From assembly GCF_026230105.1 (NCBI RefSeq), contig NC_079474.1:42980294-43044293 (forward strand): a stretch of 64,000 nt of DNA, read 5' to 3'. A program made the position numbers and the translations under genes. The DNA comes from Diorhabda sublineata. Lineage: Eukaryota > Arthropoda > Insecta > Coleoptera > Chrysomelidae. Under the pieces are notes generated by a model. That model did not search any database. It saw nothing but the letters and a program-made list of their open reading frames with translations, and was not told the origin of the DNA. This document shows, piece by piece, positions 12,171 to 24,215 of this stretch; position 1 is the first letter of the stretch; each line of letters starts with the position of its first letter.

Positions 12171-13019
12171 TGTTGCGGAATATAAGGTTTTTGTTCTTAA
12201 AAAGGCCTCCAAGTTTTTGTTAAGCTACCTTAGCTATTTTGGCTACGTGACTTTACCACGACATTCTGCTACCAACCTCAACACCTAACGAGTGAATTGG
12301 CAATGATGGTGATATTTAATTATTGAAGAAGTGTCATTCATCATCAAGCCTTTCAATTCTTGTTGGGGATACAATTTCCTTAGGGTATGCACTATTGTGA
12401 ATATCATTTGTCGCTCCATTCTGTTGTTCTAATGCTGATAATTTTCGACCTCGTTTTTATAATTTTTCGAATATTTTATGTTCCAGAGCATACTCTAATT
12501 CTCATTATCTATCTATTTTTATTATTATTTTGATTGCTTCGATTGCGTTGTAGCTTATGGTCCCAATATTTATTTTCTACTGTTTTGTAAACATTTTCCA
12601 TTCTAATAATGCTTAATCCTACTACATGCTAGATTTTCTTTCAATATCCTCTTTTCCATTCAATTTTTTTCATATTTTCATTCTAAATAATTGAAGTAGA
12701 CTACAGTCATTTAGTTGAACAAAATATTCTTTTTTATTTTTTCTACTACATCATTTCATAAGAGTATCTGTATTTGAGTAGCAGACCAGTTTTCGTACGA
12801 CGGATCCGGATTCTTTCATCCCAATTTATTTTGCATCTATGTAACTGATTATGATCATTTATAAAGCAGATTAGTCCATAGAAATTGTATTCAGAATATT
12901 GCTAAACATTTTACCTAGATTTCATTCACTTTGAAGAAACCCATAGTCAAATCTGTGAAAGTATCATATTTTGATCCTTTGTATACATGTTTCTTGTAAC
13001 TTCAATCTCATCATTTAGA
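12171..13019. other. AT-rich spacer
   Basis: No coding signal or clear repeat recognised. The first 200 bases may still be decayed 3' sequence of the adjacent non-LTR relic. Confidence 0.45.
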
Positions 13020-13290
13020 TATCAAAGTTTAAATATTAATGCATCTAAATGTTCTTGATTTTAAATCTCTTCTGTTTTAAAATTAGTTTTTTTAATAATT
13101 TTTGGTAGAAAGATAAAAATTTGACGTTTCAACTTAAGTCTTCATCTTTGATATATCTTTGAAAAAAACTTAAAGAAAAGTCGAAACGTCTAATTTTATC
13201 TTTCTTGAAAAATAATTAAAAAAACTAATTTTAAAGCAGAAGAGACGTAAAATCAAGAGCATTTCGATGCATTAATATATCAAAAGGTCT
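13020..13290. mobile_element. Fold-back MITE, copy 1
   Basis: The whole block is an inverted repeat. The left arm (about 13029-13140) carries AATGCATCTAAATGTTCTTG, CTCTTCTGTTTTAAAATTAG and GACGTTTCAAC. The right arm (about 13150-13285) carries their reverse complements in the mirrored order: GTCGAAACGTC, CTAATTTTAAAGCAGAAGAG, then CTTGATTTT and GCAT. Only a short loop separates the arms. It encodes nothing and fits a non-autonomous DNA transposon. Related copies are at about 39.65-40.26 kb and, much shortened, at about 53.40 kb. Confidence 0.7.
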
Positions 13291-15526
13291 AAGAAGTAAG
13301 AAATTGAAGAATAATATTGTCCATTGGCTGAATATAGGAATAATATATGAAAAAATATGTTTTTAATGATAAGGAATTGAAGAAAGCCTTTCAAGTTATA
13401 CAAATAAATATTAATTTCATCTAATTACTCTTCTAATTCTGTTTATTCTCTATAAATCACATGCTACTTGTTTTTACGAAAGTTTTATGTATAGACAATT
13501 CCCCACAAAGATACACGTCAACTGAAAATTCAATATTGTCTAATATTCATGACCTTACGTCATTTTTTCTGAAAGCTATAAAATTATATTTCTTTTAAAA
13601 TCATCTAGCGTAATCGGCCACTTTTGCATAGTCCTTTTTCCCGTAAGTGGATCGAAATAGGCCATTATTGAAGTTTAACACCAGTTTTCGATATAAAATC
13701 TGAAAGCGTCTATTATTTATCACATTTTTACTCCTGACAGTTTTATCGCAATATCAATTTTCTCCGAATAATTCACTTTACTACTACAGCAATTTCATCA
13801 GCCGAACAAATGATTGAATATACATATCCTAGGCCAATCTGAAAGATTATTATTCCATTTTTTAAGAGCAAAATCATTTGAATAATTGAGAAAATTTTTT
13901 CAAAGAGTCGGTTAATGTAATAATACAGAATGGGCGTCCGTTTTCATTAGCCCATTCTATAATATTATATTTTCTATTTTCTTTCTTCTAGTCTAGAGTT
14001 GTATCATCCGTTCTCGATTAAAGAAAACAAGTCCACTGTTTGTTTTATATGCTTCAAAGGTTTCAAAGATTTAGGTCTTTGTTTTAAATTAACTTAAAAA
14101 CAAATACCCAGTGAGAACATGAGATTTAACGATTCAAATGAATCCAAGCTAGATTTTTGTAACAATTAATTTCAGTTTGAAAAAATGGAGCTAGAATCAG
14201 AATTTATAGTCTTCTTCATCTACTGCTACATATTATCAGATTGGTCTAATTACGTTAGTTATATTCGATGAAAGTACAGGGATAAGCGTTTTTGTGGTAA
14301 AAACAAAATATCTCAAGCGGCTAGAAGCATATCACAACCATTGAAGAAGCAAACATTTACAGCACAGTAACATTGTTCTGATAAAAACTTAGGTGTAGGT
14401 TCAATAACACGATAACAAAACCTTCTCAAATTTCAACGTTGAATAAAACTTTTAGTTTTAAATGAACGATAACCTTCATAGTGTTAAAATTAAAAACGAT
14501 CTCAATTCATAATTATCCATGTCATAAGTATGAGTGTTAAGAGACGTTAATAATCATACAAACAAGTTTTCCAAAATCCACTTGCTTCTAGTAATTTAAA
14601 TATAAAGGAACTTTCTTTTGTTTGGAGGTTACTTGTCGGCCACATTGTCTTAGTGGACAAAGGCTTTGTTTTATTATTATTTGCGTATCATGAATCAAAT
14701 TTTATCGTTCGTTTTTTCATTTAAATGGAAATCTTTTTTGTAGAGAAAACACCAATACTAATAATAGTTTTAATTTAAATAACGCAATGTTTGCACCAAA
14801 GTCAAAATAACGGAGAATTATGCGCTGATTTCGAAATTATTTCAAGGTAACCACTAATGCGGTATTAGGAAGTACATAATTTAATTACAGAACGGTGAAC
14901 AAATGATTGTTTCTTTATTCAGTTTGAATGAACTTTTAATAAAATAAAAATGAGTGAAACAATATCGGACAAAGAATAAGAAGACAATTTAAAAAAATTA
15001 ATTATAAAATCTTCGTAGAATATGACTATGAAAACATCATTTGTGAAGTTAAAAAGAAACACCATCTTTAAGTAATTTGGGGTAACCGCACATTGGTTGG
15101 GGAGAAAGAAAAATTGATAATCGATTCTGCTTGAAGAATAAATATGAGATAATCAATCAAAACCTCAGGAAAAAATTCAAAAATGATTTAAAAAAAATAT
15201 AGTTTGAGTAAGATCTATTTTTATAGTCTCTAGTGGGCAAACGGTGTCACATGGTGTTAATTCTTGATAAATTCGCCATTTTTTATGTCTATTCTTGTTA
15301 TTTGAAAAAATGAAACAATATTCTCTTCTTGAAATGATTGTAACCATAAGCGAATACCATGAAAACATACTTCTGGCTTATATATCCTTGTAAATGTTCA
15401 TAAAAATCCTGACAAGATCATATTCAGCTGCTCAGTATGTAAATAACCATGACTTTTACCACAGAATAGATTTACTCTTGGTACTATTCACTTTCCACAA
15501 TAGTGATTTCGTGGATTTAATATTAT
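13291..15526. other. AT-rich spacer
   Basis: No gene or transposon protein recognised. Small inverted repeats occur, such as AATGGGC/GCCCATT near 13930-13956. It ends at the target-site duplication of the RTE-like insertion. Confidence 0.5.
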
Positions 15527-15539
15527 GACGCTGTGAATA
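15527..15539 (+). repeat. Target-site duplication, left copy
   Basis: GACGCTGTGAATA is repeated exactly at 16685-16697. The two copies bracket the RTE-like insertion, as expected from target-primed reverse transcription. Confidence 0.85.
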
Positions 15540-16601
15540 TTTAGACAAAATAGATCAACCATAGACTCTATATTCATATTAAGACAGATTGCCGAAAAGG
15601 CCATAGAGTACAATAAAACCGCGTTTATGTGCTTCATAGACTTAACAAAAGCATTTGACAGAGTGAGATTGTATGACGTCATTGAGCTACTAAAAGAACG
15701 AGGCGTAAACCAAAGGACAATAGACATCATTCGGGACATGAACACCGGAAATAGCACATATGTAAGACTAAACAACGAACTCTCTAGTAAAATGCCAGTA
15801 TCAATAGGGATCAGACAAGGAGATAGTCTCAGCCCAATACTCTTCAACATTATAATGGACGAAATCGTAAAAGAAGTCAAAACGGCAGGCAGAGGATACA
15901 GAATGGGAAAACATGAGTTTAAGATAGTTTGCTACGCTGATGACGCGGTTGTGATATCTGAAGATGAGGATAATCTGCAAAAACTGCTACACAGATTTGA
16001 AACAGTTGCAGGAGAATTCAATATGATCATATCGAAACAAAAGACACAATCCTTGACAATAGCGAGAGAACCAAGAAGATGCAAACTGGCAATTTATAAT
16101 AAAAGTGTAGAGCAGGTTATGTCTTTTAAATATTTAGGGGTTAACATCACGAGCAATAGGAACTTGAAACAAGAAGTCAAAACGCAAACAACAGCAGCAT
16201 CTAGGATATCAGGATTCCTTCGAACCGTGATATGGAGGAATAAATTTTTAAGTATCGAAAGCAAAACACGGATATATAAAACTTGTGTCAGACCAGTAAT
16301 GACATACGCCATAGAAACGAGGGCGGAGACTGCAACTACTAAGCGGATTCTTAGAACGACCGAGATGAAGACATTACGCTCAATCACAGGGAAAACACTA
16401 AGAGACAGAATAAGGAACAATGAAATTAGAAGAATGTGTGACGTTCCGGATATAGTGAGATGGGCCAGAACTAGAAGAAGAGCATGGAGAGATTATGTTG
16501 ATAGAATGGAAGACGATCGACTGGCGAAAATCGCAAAGGAAGAGAGACCCAATACAAGTAGACCGCCTGGAAGACCACCAAAGCGCTGGTATGAGAGCTG
16601 A
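15540..16601 (+). CDS. Reverse transcriptase, N-terminally truncated (RTE-like)
   Basis: An open frame of 353 codons runs without a stop from the truncation point to TGA at 16599-16601; there is no native start (an internal ATG is at 15627). The protein copies element RNA into DNA at a nicked chromosomal site. Visible motifs, in order: FRQNRSTIDSIF (residues 1-12), FIDLTKAFDRV with the motif A aspartate (about 32-42), GIRQGDSLSPILFN (motif B, about 90-103), the catalytic box YADD (about 132-135, at 15933-15944) and FKYLGVNI. A basic C-terminal tail ends RPPGRPPKRW. The apurinic endonuclease domain normally at the N terminus is absent. RTE-like is inferred from the tail motifs and the microsatellite end; another endonuclease-type clade is possible. 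Confidence 0.9.
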   Translation, partial: FRQNRSTIDSIFILRQIAEKAIEYNKTAFMCFIDLTKAFDRVRLYDVIELLKERGVNQRTIDIIRDMNTGNSTYVRLNNELSSKMPVSIGIRQGDSLSPILFNIIMDEIVKEVKTAGRGYRMGKHEFKIVCYADDAVVISEDEDNLQKLLHRFETVAGEFNMIISKQKTQSLTIAREPRRCKLAIYNKSVEQVMSFKYLGVNITSNRNLKQEVKTQTTAASRISGFLRTVIWRNKFLSIESKTRIYKTCVRPVMTYAIETRAETATTKRILRTTEMKTLRSITGKTLRDRIRNNEIRRMCDVPDIVRWARTRRRAWRDYVDRMEDDRLAKIAKEERPNTSRPPGRPPKRWYES

Positions 16602-16684
16602 TCCTCGGAGTCACAACTTAGGCTGCCTCTTTGAAAACACAAGACATGGTCTTAAAATAAGAAGAAGAAGAAGAAGAAGAAGAA
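15540..16684 (+). mobile_element. 5'-truncated RTE-like non-LTR retrotransposon, recent
   Basis: An 1145-bp insertion flanked by a perfect 13-bp target-site duplication. It contains the 3' part of an open reading frame, a short 3' untranslated region and a GAA-microsatellite tail (about 16661-16684). Short simple-repeat tails instead of poly(A) are usual for RTE-type elements. The 5' end is cut inside the reverse transcriptase domain, so the endonuclease and 5' region are missing. It cannot move by itself. The intact frame and exact duplication indicate a recent event, younger than most transposon debris in this window. Confidence 0.85.
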
Positions 16685-16697
16685 GACGCTGTGAATA
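16685..16697 (+). repeat. Target-site duplication, right copy
   Basis: Exact second copy of GACGCTGTGAATA, directly after the GAA tail of the RTE-like insertion. Confidence 0.85.
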
Positions 16698-16839
16698 AAC
16701 ACTTTTCACATACTGTGGTTCGTCAGAATCAATAAAGTATAAATGTTAAATATAAATGGGAAATCACTTATTAGGTCATCATTTTTTCAATGTTTACTTG
16801 AATGAACGAAAACTCTTGGAGACGGCGTTTTGGGATATC

Positions 16840-17814
16840 TTCGAGCATATTCCTATATCAAAGCAAAGATGTGGTTGCAGTTATATGGAGCACCGGCACA
16901 TTTTCAATTAGCTCTTTTAGTTCCATACATTTTTTCCACCGATGTTCAATAAGTTTTATAATAAGAATCAAGAATCTTCAAACTCCTCAAAATAGCCATT
17001 AATTGCCGACATCACCTTTTCATTGTTGAAAAATATTTGATCAACGAGCCATTTTTTCAAGTCTGAAAACAGAAAATAATCCGAGGAGGATAAATCTGGC
17101 GAATAGGATGCATCAAATTTTAATTAATTTTAATTTTGGACATTGGAATAACGGTTGTGTGATCTGGTGCATTGCCTTGATGAAACAACAATTTCTTTTT
17201 AGCCAAATGCGGCCGTTTTTGTTTGATTTCTTCGCTCAAATGTTTCAATAAGTTGGCATGATAGTTTTACCTTTTTAAAATAGTCAATACAACTTATCCC
17301 GAGCTCATCAAGAAAAACCGATGCCATAACCTTGCCCGCAGATGGAACAGTCTTTGCCTCCTTTGGAGCTGGTTCTCCCTTTTCATTCCACTGTTTTAAT
17401 TGTTCTTTTATTTGAGATCTGAAGTGATGGACTCACCTTTCATAGATGGTTATGGAGCGGCGCTAAAATTCGGCTTTATATCTGTGAAACATCGCCAAAC
17501 TATCGATGGAAACATCACGATGTTGTTTTTGTTCCATTGTGAGCCAACGCACACAGCTTTATCATGTCCAAACTTTCAGTTAATAAGCACTTTTTGAAAT
17601 GTCTTTATGTCTGCTAGTTCGTGCACTTTCCGTCAAAGATCATCCAGTACTGCTCTATAGCATTTCTGGAGTCGTCACCTCATTTGGTCTACCACTCGTT
17701 CAAACTCTGAATCCAATATTTTACATATATGAGCAGAAGAGTAGAATCTAGTTCAGCTTTTATATTGGTTCGGCTAGAGTATTGTATCACATAATAATGA
17801 GCAAGTTTTTCCAT
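16840..17814 (-). mobile_element. mariner transposase relic, irritans type
   Basis: Read on the minus strand from ATG at 17814 (MEKLAHYYVIQY), with frameshifts, this follows an irritans-like mariner transposase end to end. GRPNEVTTPEML and KVHELADI lie near 17600-17690. LAMFHRYKAEF and GEPAPKEAKTVPSAGKVMAS lie near 17330-17500. HQGNAPDHTTV (normally HxDNAPxHTS, second catalytic block) is near 17180, and SSDYFLFSDLKKWL with FFNNEKVM near 17000-17100 surrounds the third block. The aspartate of the second block is G here, and many stops are present, so it is dead. It lies next to the RTE-like insertion but is not interrupted by it. Confidence 0.8.
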
Positions 17815-18834
17815 GTTTACAAATTACACTGAAAACACAAACGTGGAGTTTCAAACTTGAAACAAATAATTTATACATTGAGTAGTTTCTAAAGGCCGCT
17901 TGATATAATGCAATACAACGTGCAAGAAATTGCATGCAAGTGTTTGTAAACAGTAAAAGTAAAACAAATTCCTAACCTCAAATTTTATCTAATATTTTGT
18001 ACATAGTTTAACAATGAGAATAACGGAGTTTTACGAAAGTCAACTGATCTGTTAAGCCAAGTTTGCAACTTGCATGTGAAGCGGCTTTCATCTCTAGGTC
18101 AGGCCAGGTATTTCTGGGACCATCCTCGTATAAGGCGTTTGATAAAAAAATACAACTGATTCACTCGGTATAACTGGAATCGCAAAAACTTTTTGTTCAT
18201 CCTAAGCAGTTATTATGAATGTAGCTGTTATAAATAATGGGCATGACAGAAGGCTGAAAATCAATCGTTTTCTAAACTATTAATTATTAATCCACGATAA
18301 TTCTGTTGAAAATCAAATATAACCTTCATTTGTTCACTTCTCAAAACTCACAACATTTTAAACTTGTACCTAAGTAAATGTAAAACTTGTCAAGAGAAGT
18401 AAAAGGTCTCAAAAAGTTTTTGGTTGTTGAACTTATTATTTCCAAATGTGTAAACTGTAGATGTCGGATTACTAAATTTATTATTGACTAATAAGTAACA
18501 CCTCTTATTGTATAGTAGATCAATCTTATAGATATGCATACAACTGGTCTATATGGACTATGGAATCAAGTTATATCCAACATTGAAATTTATTTAGCTT
18601 GGTGATCCTACACTTTTTCTGCTCGATTATTTTATTTCATTTGAACAATGTCTTACAACATTGAAACTGTATTATTAATTTAAGTACATCTAACATTTAA
18701 TACATATATTTTCAAGATAAACTAGATAGTTTTAAAACACCAACATTTTTGTTAAATTTTTAAATGAGCTCGTATTAAGTACAACTATATAATAATTAAA
18801 ACGTACATATAAAGAGTGAAGGTCAATATATAAA
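17815..18834. other. AT-rich spacer
   Basis: No gene or named repeat recognised. The first bases may include an unrecognised terminus of the adjacent mariner relic. Confidence 0.5.
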
Positions 18835-19330
18835 CATTTACGCTCCCGTCCGCTTTAGCCATGCGAAATGGGTCCTTAGGACGGACTCATCCAGCTACAA
18901 TGGTTTTTTAAAATTCGGCGAATTCCCACGGCATCTCTAACATTTTTAATAAATGGCGGAAGCGCCTTTGATATATCCTTATAGATTTTTTATTATAGCG
19001 AGCGGGTTATTTACGGCATTTCTTCTGAATAAATTCCAGAAAAGTATATTTATTTACTTAAATTGTTTCTTTTTGTTGTAGAACTTTGTAGAATTCTGTT
19101 TGTGGTGTATAAATAAGTTTATGTAACGCAATAAGCTCAGTTTCAAATAAATATTCGTGGTGAAAAGAACGAATTATTGAAAGTAATCTCAGTGATCAAG
19201 TCATCTTAATAAGTAAATTATTTTAAGTGTTAAGTGTATTGTATAGTGTGTAAATAAATTAAGACAGGGTTATTAATTCACCTCACGTTTAGAAAGAGTG
19301 TAAATAAATACGTATACGAGTAAAACGTTA
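18835..19330 (+). mobile_element. Possible solo LTR or LTR fragment
   Basis: This block is more GC-rich at its start than its neighbours (18840-18990). It then has a promoter-like GTGTATAAATAAG (about 19107) followed, about 40 bases on, by a polyadenylation signal in TTTCAAATAAATATTCG. That order (U3-like region, TATA-like box, closely following AATAAA) is seen in insect LTRs. I see no matching second LTR, target-site duplication or primer-binding site, so this is weak. Confidence 0.25.
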
Positions 19331-19916
19331 CAGTATCATAATTTAGTAGCCAAAATAAAGTATTGGGACAAAATTTATTGTATTATTAATCTAAAATCGC
19401 TAACCAATTTAGTTCTAATCTACCAGTGTACTTAACTGTTTCGTTGGATTCCCACTCCATTCTGAACATCTATCTATTAATGTGGAAATGTACCAGTATC
19501 GAAACAAGAGCAGATATATGTACATCGAGGAACCCTTGGAATACTTTCAATGGAAATTATTACTATTGTTTTGAAGTACAAACAAGGTAATATTAAATAA
19601 AATATAATACAGAATATCTCTTCATTTTTGTCGAACGGCAGGTTAGATTTAAGTTTGTTAGCTATTTTACATTCATGAAATTATATTTGGCAAAATATTT
19701 TCCAATACTGTAGATAGTGGATGAACTAGAAATCTTGTAAATACGAAGCAAAAACCCTAAATATCATTGATTTATTCCGAAATTGGAAAGATATACTTTT
19801 TATTTCGAATGAAAAAATTTCAAAATCTTCTCTTTAACAAAATTAAAGAAATTTTTTTTTGTAGTAACACAAGAATAAATAGCATATTGTGATAAAATTT
19901 CTTTGTTTAAAAACCA
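19331..19916. other. AT-rich spacer
   Basis: No feature recognised. Confidence 0.5.
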
Positions 19917-21382
19917 TCAAAAATCACCCATCATGGCCGAATCCATTGTTCTAATAGCTTGGTGGAACCTTTCACCCTGCTCATCACTGACAGCTTCCAA
20001 ATTTTCTGGAAAAACTGTCAAATGGGAATGGAGGAAATGAATTTTCAATGACATTCGAGGACCATGGGATTTGTAGGCGTCTCGAAGTTCATCAATTAAC
20101 TGTTGATAGTTTGGATCCATATTGTTGCCCAAAAATCCATTCACTACACTAATAAATATCTTCCATGCTCTAAGTTTTTGTCTGGTGAGATTTCTTGCAA
20201 AATTGTCTTCATTCAGAAGAGAAAGACTTCTCTAAGGTATTTGAATCCATCACCCTATTTATCCATAGCCTTTACAAAGTTTTTCATTAATCCAAGTTTA
20301 ATGTGAAGGGGGGGCAGAAGGACATTTTTGGGATCTACCTAGGATATAAACTTAACATTTTGAGATCCTGGCTGCCCGACAGTCCCATAGACAAAGAAAA
20401 CAGTAATGTTTCGTAAAACCTCCCTGAAGTCCCATTAAAAATCACCTTCAGGTCCCTACATATCTACCACTTATACTTGTTGTAGTTAATTTTGTCTAAA
20501 AGCAAGAGAATATTTTTATAAATTTCATTCAACTTCACAGAATGAGCAGCTAGTATAGATGGTTTTGAATTTCCATTGAGTAATAACACTGCTTTAAACT
20601 GTATTTAGACGAGTCAATAAATAGGCCCCACTCACTGGGATTATGCTCAATATCAAGTTTCTTCATTAGACCATCAATATCCGCACTCGCACACAATGAA
20701 TATTCTATATTGTAGAATGCAGAAAATGCAGCATTTCTTTTTCTTAAGGTCGGAATTTTCGTTTCATTGGCTAACAAGACGGGAAGCAAGAAATTCAGAC
20801 TGTTACTTTGATAATCCCAAATCACGTGCTACATACATCATTCAACTCACTTTGAACAATCAAATGTGGCTCACCGGAACTGGTACTTGGAGTGAAAATA
20901 TGGTCGGTAAATTGTTCTTTGGAGCTTCCTCGTTGTCTCCAGTATCTTCTAAAACAATATTTTGTGGATGTAAAGGCGCAATCGGTACTTGTAAATCTTC
21001 GTTATGGGGAACAGGTCGTATAGCAGACGGCAAATTTGGATACTTGATCTTGTGCTTCCTTTTCTTAGAATAACCTTCAGTCTTTGTTAGACAAAAATAG
21101 CAGTCGTCAAAATGGTCAGTAGGCTCCCGCCATACCATTGGAATTGTGAAAGGCATGCTTTTTTTCTTCCCATTCATCCCCTGACACGCTAGAACTAACA
21201 CAGGACGCGTGGGGGGCCCACTGCTTGTCTTGGTCTCCAATTAAAGTATCAAAATATTTGAAATAGGTTTTCTTCACATTTTCAAAAATTGGCCTGGCTT
21301 GCGATTTCATCATAAATTCTCCACAGTTATAGTAAAATTTGTCAAGAGTAGTTTTGCAACTGCGGCGCGTTTGACTCGACAT
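19917..21382 (-). mobile_element. Broken copy of a repeated arthropod protein family, unnamed
   Basis: On the minus strand this reads, in broken frames, as a protein type I recall as a multi-copy uncharacterised family of arthropod genomes. It starts at ATG 21382 (MSSQTRRSCKTTLDKFYY). It continues through IGDQDKQWAPH, MPFTIPMVWREPTDHFDDC, YFCLTK and SAIRPVPH. Next come EHNPSEWGLFIDSSK (about 20610-20660) and SFCPPLHIKLGLMKNFVKA (about 20260-20320). It ends with MSLKIHFLHSHL and VSDEQGERFHQ near 19950-20060. Cysteines near the N terminus suggest a zinc-binding region. The multi-copy nature suggests a transposon-encoded protein, but I cannot assign its class. Several frameshifts and stops make this copy a pseudogene. 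Confidence 0.7.
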
Positions 21383-23394
21383 TTTCGTCTTTATAATCAC
21401 TTTTTGTACTATGAATAGAGAACCACTATGAAACTCAACAGAATACTAATTTTTAATGTCATTCTTATGTTTATTATTCTGAATAATACAGCACAGGTAT
21501 TTTTTTGGCCATAAAAGTTACCTATCTTAACCGCCCTTTTATAAAATTACCTACCTGCTAATGTAAACATGTATAATTAAGCTATTCAAACGTGGTACGT
21601 GTTAGGGCTTAATAAATAATTTTTCTATTATTGGACGGGTATTTCCATTTTGAAAATAAAGGTCTCGCCTTTGTTACGAAAATTTTGTCGGCCAGTATAA
21701 TTTATTTGCCTGCCTACTGACGGAAGCTTTTAACTTGTAAGGAATATTTTTAATAGAAATGGCCAACCAATTATGGTATTTCTCAGTTCAATGATCTAAT
21801 TAGTAATCAAATTGCTAGGGAACGACAGTGAAGTTGTATTATTCAAATTTCTAGAGGTTGTCATCAAATTTTATGATCTTATTAAAAGTCTGATCAATAC
21901 AGGCTTCTATTTCAAGGGAAGACATTACTGAAAAGGGGATTAACTGCATTCAATATTGATTGCATAATTTATGTTGTAAATTAAATGAAGATGCACACGA
22001 ATAAAAATATAACGCACCAAATGTTTAAAATGTAAACCATTTTGTCTGGAGAAATGAAAGAATTCATCTCTCTATCGAGATTGCGGTGATCTGAATGCAG
22101 TTTCTATGAGATCGGGAAATTTCGGGTATTTGCAATCTTATTTCTTGGAATATCCAAAAAAGGATCAAGGAATCATTATTTTATAGATATTATGAATAAA
22201 AGTACCCTTTGATATATCTACCCAGTATAATAACGTATTTTTCTATTAACAATTAACCGCATCATACAAACTTATAATGAGTAAAGTGGTGTCGTTATCA
22301 ATTATTTAGAAACTGCTATTTGAAGACGAATTCACAATTCCATTTCGTGGAGTATTATACTGCTTTAGGGAACTCCAGTGATCTATGCTGATATCAATTT
22401 ATATCGTATATCATCAGTTAACTCGAATGCTGCGAGTTTAGAGATTTTAGACGTATGGAACAAAAGCTTGGTAATGGGAAAGTATGGTAGTTCGCTGAGA
22501 TTATGAGAATGAACGCTGAATGAGTGATTTACAGGAATGATGGATCGTTAGAAATATTTGCAAAGCCTCGATAGATCATAAAATTACAAAATATTTAATG
22601 TAGATTTTAGTGTATAGCTTTAATAGGGTAACAAACAAAAAATCGCTACATAAAAGCAATTATTTTGATATAGTAATCAAACGAAACTATATTTTCAAAT
22701 AGTGGTTGTGTTTTATACATCACTCTTATGTTTAATATTCGGCCTATATCATTTTTTAGTAGAATAATTTTTCTAAGTGCCTCATTGAAACGATTTAGCT
22801 CGTTTCTGTTAATATAAAACTGTCAATATCGATGCTAGTTTCATCAGTTTCGATAGGATAACAATCATTGACCGTTTTTTCATGCTAATGTGGTAACTTG
22901 CAGTATGTATCATACTTTCCACGTTTTAAATTACAAATGTCAAATTGAGGCGTAAATCTTCGTCAGTGCTTGAATAAGTACCAATCAATTAAGTTACCTA
23001 TGATAGTTACCTAAATACTGGATGATTACACGATATTCTCAGAATAATGTAGTGTCTTTCTAAAACATTCTGAAGAACTCATATTACGATTCAATATATC
23101 CATTCCTTTTATTTCAACACTATATAAACTCCTGGACAAAATTAACGCATATTTTTCTCGATATTCTTTATATATTGAGAGCTTACTGTACGACAAGTAC
23201 ACCATGGACCTTATTTGACAATGACAGTTGTTATTTAAGTTATCATTAAGTTATTATCAGATAGCATCACATAATATTGTTTTGACAATAATTCGTATTA
23301 AAGCTGATTTAGACTAAAACATTCATTTAAAAATACTGATTTAAGCAAAGTTTCCTAGAAACAAGGTATTGATTGTAATTGTTTTCGTTAAATG
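21383..23394. other. AT-rich spacer
   Basis: No gene or repeat is recognised. Near 23130 the sequence CTGGACAAAATTAACGCA looks like a Tc1-type terminal repeat and may be the outer end of the following Tc1 relic, but no clear partner was found. Confidence 0.45.
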
Positions 23395-24215
23395 TCTGTT
23401 CAGAAGTTCAATTGGAAGTCTATCAAGTAAATTTGTCATTGGAGCAGGCAGCGCGAGCATCGATTCTTCTGAATAACATTTAATGCGATATGTTGGTGGT
23501 TTGTTAGTATAATGAAATGGATTCGTACTATCGAAGACCAGGACAAAGGGAAACGTTGCACCAATTAAATTGATGTTCGTTTTTTGAGACAACGTGCTCT
23601 AAGAAATAGGAGAGTCACCAGCAATCTGCTAAAAAATGAATAATCAGATGTTAGAAGTATCGATATATCATCTCAAACGTTAAGCATTGTTAAGCAACAT
23701 AACACCAGCCAAAAAAACCTTGTTTACCAAAGAAATTCAGACTAGAGTTACTCTTAAACCTATAAATGGACGTGAGCATGCCTGGCGAAGGCAAAGAAAA
23801 AGGTTTTCCAGATGTAATATCTTTCTTGAAGTGCCTTTTGTTGCTGGCAATACTTTGGGGACGAATTAGCTCGTACGGAATTGGTCCCTATACGTACGAG
23901 GTCTAGGAATACCTAATATTACTTGTAATGCCTTTTGCCTCGTTGGTTGAGTCTAATTTTTTATTCACGTATGACAACGTTCGTCCAACGTGGCTAGATA
24001 GGTTATCGGATACTTATATGATGTCAATATCCCTTTGGTTAGAGTGGCCAGCTAACAGCCCGGATATGTCGTAGTCCCCCTGTTTCTACCAACCGCAACC
24101 AACTGATAGAGGTCACTAGTGAAGACTGGGAGAATATACCGCAAGCTTTTGTTGATCATTTGATATCCAGCATGCTACGATTCATGAATGCGATGATAAA
24201 AAGTATATGAGGGCT
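23395..24215 (+). mobile_element. Tc1-like transposase relic
   Basis: In shifting plus-strand frames the expected Tc1 order is visible. YRRPGQ lies near 23535, RALRNRRVTSNLL near 23595-23630 (helix-turn-helix) and TPAKKTLFTKEIQTRV near 23704-23750. NGREHAWRRQRKRFSRCN at about 23766-23815 is the DGRxxVWRRxGERF block. Then come DNVRPTW near 23970 (second catalytic block, DNARPHT type), WPANSPDMS near 24046 and MLRFMNAMIKS near 24175-24205, the SMxRRxxAxI end. The acidic residues of the first and third blocks are not recoverable. Stops and shifts are frequent; inactive. Confidence 0.75.

Noticed and set aside
15488..15880. Minus-strand open frame of 130 codons
   Set aside because: It is the shadow of the retrotransposon reverse transcriptase frame on the opposite strand.
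16094..16420. Minus-strand open frame of 108 codons
   Set aside because: Also a shadow of the reverse transcriptase coding strand.
18835..19330. Full LTR retrotransposon
   Set aside because: No second LTR, primer-binding site or gag-pol coding sequence; kept only as a low-confidence solo LTR.
20696..21073. Plus-strand open frame of 125 codons
   Set aside because: It lies opposite the recognisable minus-strand relic protein and has no recognisable content.
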